From JACOXT01 sp964372855 (GTDB taxonomy: Bacteria > Patescibacteriota > Microgenomatia > Levybacterales > UBA12049): 8,769 bases of DNA. The stretch's first letter is position 1; each line of letters begins with the position of its first letter. The position numbers were made by a program, and so were the translations under genes. The notes below the pieces were generated by a model, which saw only the letters and a program-made list of their open reading frames with translations, did no database searches and was not told the DNA's origin. Of this stretch, positions 1-5,035 are shown one piece after another. The stretch spans positions 1-8,769 of the forward strand of contig CAYJRY010000046.1 of the NCBI GenBank assembly GCA_964372855.1. Direction: 5' to 3'.

Positions 1-20
1 TAAAACCTAATTTCATAACT

Positions 21-344
21 TTATTTTACCAAACTTCCCTCTGGAACTTCTTTGTCTGGATGCAATAAAACTGCTTTGTCATCAACTCCCACAGCCAAAA
101 GCATTCCTTGACTTTCAACTCCTTTAAATTTTCTATATTCAAGATTCAACAAGAATGGACATTTTCTTCCTACTAATTCTTCAGGCTTGTAAAACTCTGC
201 GATTCCAGCAACAATTTGTCTTTTCTCGTCTTTAAAATCAACTTCCAACTTAAGCAGTTTATCCGTTCCTTCAATTCTCTCAGCCTTTAATATTCTCCCA
301 ACCCTTATATCTAATTTCTTAAAGTCTTCAAAAGTTATTTCCAT
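21..344 (-). CDS. Stand-alone tRNA-binding OB-fold protein (MetRS C-terminal domain / CsaA type)
   Basis: The 107-residue product is a single EMAP/Trbp111/CsaA-type OB fold covering essentially the whole protein. It shows the family hallmarks in order: FEDFKKLDIRVGRI (residues 5-18), DKLLKLEVDF (28-37), RQIVAGIAEFY (42-52), then the KGVESQGMLLAV block (74-85). In this family the domain is either fused to the C terminus of methionyl-tRNA synthetase, where it promotes dimerisation and tRNA binding, or encoded alone. Here it is alone, beginning at an ATG with no Shine-Dalgarno sequence and ending in TAA near the window edge. No MetRS catalytic gene is visible, so whether it works in trans with MetRS or as a free tRNA-binding or chaperone-like protein is undecided. 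It is last in the visible minus-strand series, after the four-helix-bundle gene. Family assignment is firm; the partner is inference. Confidence 0.9.
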   Translation of the reverse strand: MEITFEDFKKLDIRVGRILKAERIEGTDKLLKLEVDFKDEKRQIVAGIAEFYKPEELVGRKCPFLLNLEYRKFKGVESQGMLLAVGVDDKAVLLHPDKEVPEGSLVK

Positions 345-346
345 AG

Positions 347-392
347 AATTTAAAAAATCAAAATTTAAATATAAAAATCACATATAAAAATC
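347..392. repeat. 3'-side A/T-rich inverted repeat arm flanking the four-helix-bundle gene
   Basis: The plus strand holds a degenerate repeat made of AAATCAAAATTTAAAT (355-370) followed by ATAAAAATCACATATAAAAATC. The 15-base core AAATCAAAATTyAAA recurs in inverted orientation at 741-757, on the other side of the four-helix-bundle gene, with one mismatch. A/T richness makes chance similarity possible, but the shared core and the symmetry around one gene argue against it. Confidence 0.5.
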
Positions 393-397
393 TGAAA

Positions 398-769
398 TTA
401 TTTTTTTCCTCTAAGTTTTAAAATGCTTGAACCAAAAATATTACTTACCTCATCTAATTCTTTCAAAAACCATCTTGTTTCGTCAAGAGAAGCACGTCTC
501 GTATCTCTAAGAATTGCAATCCAAAGCTTACTCTCATTAGCGGATTTTAAAGAATGATTAAAGAAATTGGCGAAATCTTTTCTAGAACTTGAAGCCTGAG
601 CTTCAATATAGTTACCAACTATACTGGTGCCACTTCTCATTAATTGTTCAACAATAACTTGCGTAATTCTGTCTTTAGGAAGCTTATCGAAAAAGTTTAT
701 AAGTTTTAATACGAAATTATATAATCTTTTCTTAAATTCATTTTTGAATTTTGATTTGTCATTTTGCAT
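398..769 (-). CDS. Four-helix-bundle protein of the S23 / 23S rRNA intervening-sequence family
   Basis: The 123-aa protein has the family pattern of an all-helical small protein: hydrophobic helix 1 (about 14-29), the signature QLMRSGTSIVGNYIEAQAS (42-60), then FANFFNHSLKSANESKLWI (66-84) and a final helix (about 95-118). R45, S46, N53, E56 and E79 match the positions normally conserved. Members occur as ORFs in 23S rRNA intervening sequences and, more often, as free genes; related Avd proteins serve diversity-generating retroelements. No molecular activity is established for the free form. Neither an rRNA nor a reverse transcriptase is near. The gene lies between zwf and the OB-fold gene, starts without an SD, and its first dozen codons lie in an AAATCAAAATTCAAA-type repeat that recurs inverted after the stop. 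That suggests it arrived as a repeat-bounded unit. Confidence 0.88.
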   Translation of the reverse strand: MQNDKSKFKNEFKKRLYNFVLKLINFFDKLPKDRITQVIVEQLMRSGTSIVGNYIEAQASSSRKDFANFFNHSLKSANESKLWIAILRDTRRASLDETRWFLKELDEVSNIFGSSILKLRGKK

Positions 770-790
770 TTTTATTTTTAATTTTTAATA
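741..790. repeat. 5'-side A/T-rich inverted repeat arm, overlapping the start of the four-helix-bundle gene
   Basis: Read on the minus strand this is TTAAAAATTAAAAATAAAA, then the ATG, then AAATCAAAATTCAAAAA (757-741). It is the inverted counterpart of 355-370. It starts three bases after the zwf stop codon and supplies both the upstream region and the N-terminal codons (MQNDKSKFKNEF) of the four-helix-bundle gene. It therefore looks like one end of an element inserted directly behind zwf. Confidence 0.5.
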
Positions 791-793
791 TAT

Positions 794-2209
794 TCACAGC
801 CATTTTCGACCATCACGCTTAATTAACTCTTCTGCTTGTTTTGGTCCCCACGTCCCACTTTCATAAACCAAAGGAGGAGTTTTTTCTTTTTCCCATCCAT
901 TTAAAATTTTTGTTATAAATTTCCAGGAGCTCGCAAGCTCATCTGATCTATTGAAAAGCATCTGATCTCCGGCAAATATATCCAATAGTATCCTATCATA
1001 TGCTTCAATTCCTGCAGTCTTGAATTGCTCTTGATATGTAAATTTCATATCAACAGTTTCTAATGCTAATTTTGCTCCCGGACTTTTGGAAATAACTCGA
1101 AGACTTATTCCCTCATCCGGTTGAATTCTAATTGTTAAAACATTTCCGATCTCAGGACAACCATACTCTTTAAAAAGTATATGGCATTGCTGGATAAAAA
1201 CTATAGATATTTCAACCACATTTTTAGGCATTTTTTTCCCGGCTCGAACATAAAATGGAACATCCTCAAGTCTTGGAGTGTCTATAAAAAATTTCGCAGC
1301 AACAAATGTCTCTGTATTTGAGGATAGCAGTACGTTTTTTTCTTTTTTATAGTCGCTATATTGCCCCCTAATTACAAACTTAGGGACGTCTTTTTCATCA
1401 ATTGGTCTTATTGCTTTAATTACTTTTGCTCTCTCATTTCTAAGATCCTCTCTTGTAAAACTTCTTGGTTGCTCCATCGCAACCGCCGCGATAAGCTGCA
1501 TTAAGTGATTTTGGGCTACATCTCTTAGCATCCCTACTCCGTCAAAAAAGTTTCCCCTGTTTCCTACACCTTTGTCTTCAGCAAAAGTAATTTGTATATG
1601 ATCTATATAATTTCTGTTCCAAACAGGCTCAAAAACTCCATTTGCGAATCTAAAAGCTACCATATTTTGGACTGTTTCTTTGCCTAAATAATGATCGACT
1701 CTAAAAATTTGGTTTTCCTCAAAAAGATAAGATAGTTTTTTATCTAGTTTTACAGCAGTTTCCAAATCCTTACCAAATGGTTTTTCAACAATAATTTTTG
1801 TTTGTATCTTAGAATCTTTTGACAAACGCGCTTTATCCAAAAATCCCAAAATAGTTTCGTAATGAGACGGTGGAGTTGCTAAATACAAGAGTCTTTCATA
1901 TGGGATTCTTATATTTTTATCAATTTTCTTTAACAAAATTAAAAGGTTTTCATATCCATCTTTAGTATCAAAATTCCCCTTTTGATAAGACAAATGTTTC
2001 GCAAAACTTGCATATTCTTTTTGATTAATTAAATCTGTAAAATGACTTCTAAAACTTTCATCAGTCAAATCGCGTCTTGAAAAACCAACTATTTGAAAAT
2101 TATCTGGAAGTTTATTTTGCTTGAAGAGAGAAAATACGGAAGGGACTAACTTTTTCTGAGCCAAATCTCCAGTTGCTCCGAATATTACCATCACAAAAGG
2201 ATTATTCAT
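794..2209 (-). CDS. zwf: Glucose-6-phosphate 1-dehydrogenase
   Basis: This cytosolic enzyme oxidises glucose 6-phosphate to 6-phosphogluconolactone with NAD(P)+, the entry step of the oxidative pentose phosphate pathway. The 471-residue product is slightly shorter than the usual 480-510. It has the N-terminal dinucleotide-binding motif GATGDLAQKKL (11-21), EKPFGKDL (142-149), the active-site signature RVDHYLGKE (170-178; D172 and H173) and FDGVGMLRDVAQNHL (222-236), whose H235 matches the catalytic-base histidine. All key residues are present, so it should be active. The start is the ATG that overlaps the rseP stop as ATGA, which implies translational coupling; no SD precedes it. The usual partners pgl and gnd are not adjacent. 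The four-helix-bundle element begins immediately after the stop. Confidence 0.97.
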   Translation of the reverse strand: MNNPFVMVIFGATGDLAQKKLVPSVFSLFKQNKLPDNFQIVGFSRRDLTDESFRSHFTDLINQKEYASFAKHLSYQKGNFDTKDGYENLLILLKKIDKNIRIPYERLLYLATPPSHYETILGFLDKARLSKDSKIQTKIIVEKPFGKDLETAVKLDKKLSYLFEENQIFRVDHYLGKETVQNMVAFRFANGVFEPVWNRNYIDHIQITFAEDKGVGNRGNFFDGVGMLRDVAQNHLMQLIAAVAMEQPRSFTREDLRNERAKVIKAIRPIDEKDVPKFVIRGQYSDYKKEKNVLLSSNTETFVAAKFFIDTPRLEDVPFYVRAGKKMPKNVVEISIVFIQQCHILFKEYGCPEIGNVLTIRIQPDEGISLRVISKSPGAKLALETVDMKFTYQEQFKTAGIEAYDRILLDIFAGDQMLFNRSDELASSWKFITKILNGWEKEKTPPLVYESGTWGPKQAEELIKRDGRKWL

Positions 2210-3402
2210 GGCATTTGGAAAAAACCAAAAAATAATTTTTCAATATCTTTGAAAGTAATAAGGACCATAAGTCCCAAAAGTATTGCCATTCCAATTGTGT
2301 GAATCAATGATTCGGTTTTCTGGTTTATTTTCTTACCTAGGATTCCTTCAACTAGAATAAAAAATAATCTCCCGCCATCAAGCGCTGGTATAGGAAGTAT
2401 ATTGAAAAAGGCCAATGATACAGACAAAAGACCAGTTAAATTAAGAAGACCTAAAACTTTTTCTTTTAGAGTAGGAATTTGCAGTATGCTACCTGTCACA
2501 GACGCAATACCGATTGGTCCTGCAACTCCTTGACTTAGAGGTTCGGCAGTTTTTTTCTCAAAAGAAACTCTTATTAGATCACCCATCACGTCCAAATTGT
2601 AAACCATAAGATTTATCGGATGAGTTATTCCTGAAAAAAATTTTTGAATAGGCGTTGCGTAGCTAAGATTTGCAGTCGAAACAGAAAATAGCACAATTCC
2701 CAATGCACCTTCATTTTTTGGCGGTGAGACTCGAGGAGTTATTTTTGCTTCTGATACGCTATTGGTCTGTAAATCGCGCCATTTGATGGTAACCTCGGTT
2801 CCTTTATTCCTATTTATAATATCTGTAAATTCTTTTATATCTTTAATCTCTTTGTTATTTACAGAAATAATTTTTATTAAGGGTTTGAGTCCTGCTTTCT
2901 GTGCAGGAGAATTCTTTGCAATACTACTTATTATTACGTCTTTTGAATTAACCTGACTTACTCCAAAAAATTTATGATCGGTTAGAAGAGGAAGCTGTGT
3001 TTTGTAGTCAGACATTGCTAAAAAAATGTAAAAAATAACAATAGCCAGTAATGAATTCATGACAACCCCTGCTACAACCACTAATGTTCTTTGCCACGGA
3101 GATTTTGCGAAAAACGCTCTATTTAAATTTTCCTTATTGTTTCGAATTTCGGATTTCGATATTCGAATTTTTCCCCCACCAGCTTCATCTTCCCCATACA
3201 ATTTAACAAACCCCCCGATTGGCAACCAATTGATAGAATAAATTGTCTCGCCTTTTTTTATGCCAAATGCTCTTGGTGGAAAACCAAATCCAAATTCCTC
3301 AACTTTTATTCCCAATTTTTTGGCGACAAAAAAATGCCCCCACTCGTGGATGAGAACGAGAACTGACAGTATTAATAAAAAAACTAAGATTGTAAGTAAC
3401 AT
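2206..3402 (-). CDS. rseP: RseP-type site-2 intramembrane zinc metalloprotease (M50B) with PDZ domain
   Basis: An inner-membrane protease of the site-2 family, which cleaves transmembrane segments of anti-sigma factors or remnant signal peptides. In the 398-aa product the first membrane helix (about 1-18) carries the zinc-binding HEWGH (19-23). NSLLAIVIFYIFLAM (116-130) is a second helix, a PDZ domain covers roughly 145-222, and the third zinc ligand lies in NILPIPALDGG (334-344; D342), followed by a last helix (about 367-385). It is a single-PDZ form, shorter than the two-PDZ E. coli enzyme. Between GEDEA (70-74) and FFAK (97-100) there is an unusual stretch, residues 79-88, encoded by an in-frame TTCGAA-type repeat. 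The start ATG has no SD and lies behind a 175-bp repeat gap after frr. The natural substrate is not indicated by neighbours. Confidence 0.95.
   Translation of the reverse strand: MLLTILVFLLILSVLVLIHEWGHFFVAKKLGIKVEEFGFGFPPRAFGIKKGETIYSINWLPIGGFVKLYGEDEAGGGKIRISKSEIRNNKENLNRAFFAKSPWQRTLVVVAGVVMNSLLAIVIFYIFLAMSDYKTQLPLLTDHKFFGVSQVNSKDVIISSIAKNSPAQKAGLKPLIKIISVNNKEIKDIKEFTDIINRNKGTEVTIKWRDLQTNSVSEAKITPRVSPPKNEGALGIVLFSVSTANLSYATPIQKFFSGITHPINLMVYNLDVMGDLIRVSFEKKTAEPLSQGVAGPIGIASVTGSILQIPTLKEKVLGLLNLTGLLSVSLAFFNILPIPALDGGRLFFILVEGILGKKINQKTESLIHTIGMAILLGLMVLITFKDIEKLFFGFFQMP
3141..3167. repeat. In-frame near-palindromic TTCGAA repeat inside rseP
   Basis: This 27-bp segment begins and ends with TTCGAA, contains internal TTTCG units at roughly 7-9-base spacing, and matches its own reverse complement at 22 of 27 positions by eye. 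It lies inside rseP, in frame, coding residues 79-88 (IRISKSEIRN) in the cytosolic loop after the first membrane helix. Short palindromic repeats of this kind are more often intergenic; here one is tolerated in a coding sequence, comparable in principle with the Rickettsia palindromic elements. Confidence 0.6.
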
Positions 3403-3427
3403 AAAAATCTATAATTAATCAAATAAG

Positions 3428-3573
3428 ATTGATATTTTTGAAGTTGGAAGTTGGATATTTATGATTTTGACTACTTGATTTTTTGATTTCTTGATCAGCT
3501 TGTTCAAGTCTTCAAAAATTCAAATATATCAATATCAAGAATCTCAAGAATATCTATCTTCAAGAATTTCTGA
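3428..3573. repeat. Cargo-less inverted TTGA/TCAA short-period repeat filling the frr-rseP gap
   Basis: On the plus strand the left half is rich in TTGA units (about 3428-3494) and the right half in TCAA units (about 3504-3573). The inner arms TTGATTTTTTGATTTCTTGA (3475-3494) and TCAAGTCTTCAAAAATTCAA (3504-3523) are complementary at 16 of 20 positions around a 9-nt loop. The whole 175-bp gap between frr and rseP is taken up by this structure. No ORF with coding character is seen in it. It could form a long imperfect hairpin in RNA and might act as a terminator or spacer, but there is no GC-rich stem with a U-tract that would mark a standard intrinsic terminator. Confidence 0.6.
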
Positions 3574-3577
3574 TAGG

Positions 3578-4138
3578 CTAAATTTGCATCAATTCTTCTT
3601 CCTTCCTTCTTCCCATTTCATCAACTTGGGCAATAATATCATCAGTTATTTTCTGTATTTCTTTCTCGAATCTTTGAAGTTCTTCTTCTGAAATTTCCTT
3701 ATTAAGATGTTTTTTCCTAATAATATTTCTCGCATCTTGTCTAGCTTGACGAATCATTATCCGTCCATTTTCAAGTTTTTGTTTCATTAACTTTATTAAT
3801 TCAACTCTGCGCTCCTCTGATAATGGCGGAATAGAAATTCTGATTATTTTCCCATCAGATGATGGAGAAAGTCCGATGTTTGCCGCGATTATTCCTTTTT
3901 GTATTTCATCAACAACTGATGCGTCATATGGAGTCAGAACCAATGTATGAGAGTCAGGTGTCGCAATAGTCGCAAGCTCCATGATCCGAAGTTTTTGCGT
4001 CCCTCCATAAACACCAACTACAACATTTTCAACAAGTGCTGGAGTTGAACGACCTGTTCGGACTGTCGCAAGATCCGCTGCCAAAACACCCAAAGCATCT
4101 AACATTTTCTGTCTAGCTTCGCTAATAACTGGATCCAT
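3578..4138 (-). CDS. frr: Ribosome recycling factor
   Basis: RRF acts with EF-G to split the post-termination 70S ribosome. The product is 186 residues, the normal family length. It shows LATVRTGRSTPALVE (23-37), IRISIPPLSEERR (99-111), the helical MIRQARQDARN segment that matches the functional arginine-rich helix of the E. coli protein, and the C terminus KEEELMQI, almost identical to the E. coli ending. The ATG has one of the few clear ribosome binding sites here: AGGAG seven bases upstream, formed by the last codons of tsf, whose stop is two bases from the frr start. frr is therefore co-transcribed and probably translationally coupled with tsf. The commonly intervening pyrH gene is absent. 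Confidence 0.98.
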   Translation of the reverse strand: MDPVISEARQKMLDALGVLAADLATVRTGRSTPALVENVVVGVYGGTQKLRIMELATIATPDSHTLVLTPYDASVVDEIQKGIIAANIGLSPSSDGKIIRISIPPLSEERRVELIKLMKQKLENGRIMIRQARQDARNIIRKKHLNKEISEEELQRFEKEIQKITDDIIAQVDEMGRRKEEELMQI

Positions 4139-4140
4139 AA

Positions 4141-4599
4141 CTATTCTCCTATTTCAAATCTTCCTACCTTCGATACAACAATATTTTCTCCTAATTTAGC
4201 AATTGTTTCTTTTATAAGAGTTGCTATTGTTTTTGAAGTATCTCGAATATATTCTTGTTTCAAAAGATCGCTAACATCTTTTGGGTTCATTGATGCAACT
4301 TGCATTGCGATTTCATGAGCCAATTTTTTAAACTCATCTGTTCGAGCAACAAAATCAGTCTCACACAAAATCTCAACAAGCGAACCAACTCTGCCCGTCT
4401 GATGGATATAACTTTCTATCAAACCCTGCATGGTAGCTCGATCTGCTTTTTGGGATGCTTTTTCCAAGCCATGTTTTTTTAGCCACCCAAGAGCTTTCTC
4501 ATAATTATTATTTGATTCCTCCAAAGCCTTACGGCAGTCCGCAATAGATGCTTGAGTTTGGTTTCGGAGTTTTTTAAGTAATGCTACATCTATACTCAT
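4141..4599 (-). CDS. tsf: Elongation factor Ts, minimal form
   Basis: The guanine-nucleotide exchange factor for EF-Tu. The N-terminal UBA-like domain is LLKKLRNQTQASIADCRKAL (7-26) through about residue 50, and the diagnostic core motif TDFVARTDEF is at 81-90. At 152 residues it is much shorter than the E. coli factor (283 aa) and shorter than the compact Thermus form (about 196 aa): it keeps one core subdomain and lacks the second subdomain and the coiled coil. The C-terminal ETIAKLGENIVVSKVGRFEI is intact, so it looks naturally reduced, not truncated. The start at 4599 fits the family N terminus, but no SD lies upstream; the preceding bases run directly into the repeat end of the GxxExxY unit. 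The expected rpsB-tsf adjacency is interrupted by that unit. Confidence 0.97.
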   Translation of the reverse strand: MSIDVALLKKLRNQTQASIADCRKALEESNNNYEKALGWLKKHGLEKASQKADRATMQGLIESYIHQTGRVGSLVEILCETDFVARTDEFKKLAHEIAMQVASMNPKDVSDLLKQEYIRDTSKTIATLIKETIAKLGENIVVSKVGRFEIGE

Positions 4600-4610
4600 A
4601 TGCTTTTATT

Positions 4611-4651
4611 GCAACCACAGAATCTCTGAATTTCTTTGAGACACTGAATTC
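4611..4651. repeat. Downstream terminal repeat of the GxxExxY cassette (ACCACAGA type)
   Basis: This degenerate repeat of CTGAA/GAGACACTGAA units begins GCAACCACAGAATCTCTGAA on the plus strand and ends CACTGAATTC, four bases beyond the GxxExxY stop codon. It is inverted relative to the repeat at 5051-5090. Its outer end is 11 bases from the tsf start codon, so it occupies the place where the tsf ribosome binding site would be expected. Confidence 0.65.
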
Positions 4652-4654
4652 ACC

Positions 4655-5035
4655 TTAGTTAATTATACGTTTTATTTCAAGAGTTGGTCTTGCAAAATTC
4701 AATATTAATCCAACTTCACGCTTCGCTGCTTTAAGATAAGATATTAATTGGGCTTTATGTATATCATTAATTTCAGCAACAGCCTTAATTTCAACTAAAA
4801 CTCTTCCTTCAACATCAAAATCTATAGTCTCATAACCTAAACTGACGTTCTTGTAGCTAACCATAATTTTCTTTTCTCTACTAAATGTATATTTTTGATT
4901 TTTAAATTCAAGATACAATGCTCTTTGATAAATCTTTTCTATAAATCCTGGCCCAAGGGTTTTATGGACATCAATTGCAAGCTTAATTATTCTATCTGTC
5001 AATTGGCTATGTTTATATTCATTTTTTACTGACAT
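4655..5035 (-). CDS. GxxExxY protein (PD-(D/E)XK nuclease-like fold)
   Basis: The 126-aa product belongs to the GxxExxY family, named for the motif seen here as GFIEKIY (residues 30-36). A PD-(D/E)XK-like core is visible: IDFD (71-74) followed by VLVEIKA (79-85), giving an acidic residue and ExK, and then the HKAQLISYLK helix (93-102). These are the positions expected of a nuclease-type active site, but the family's biological role is not established. The ATG overlaps the end of rpsB by 17 bases and has no SD, so expression probably depends on rpsB translation. Its location in the rpsB-tsf operon, inside inverted ACCACTGAG-type repeats, points to insertion and not to a role in translation. 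Family identity is secure; function is unknown. Confidence 0.93.
   Translation of the reverse strand: MSVKNEYKHSQLTDRIIKLAIDVHKTLGPGFIEKIYQRALYLEFKNQKYTFSREKKIMVSYKNVSLGYETIDFDVEGRVLVEIKAVAEINDIHKAQLISYLKAAKREVGLILNFARPTLEIKRIIN

Noticed and set aside
398..769. Avd accessory gene of a diversity-generating retroelement
   Set aside because: The protein has the fold family in common, but no reverse transcriptase, template repeat or variable repeat is visible in the window.
3428..3573. Standard intrinsic terminator of the rpsB-frr operon
   Set aside because: The stem is long but A/T-rich and imperfect and lacks a clear U-tract directly after it; repeat character explains it better.
3491..3691. 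Plus-strand 66-aa frame over the frr end and the repeat gap
   Set aside because: It is antisense to frr and to the TCAA repeat, has low-complexity Phe/Ser/Ile content and no family resemblance.
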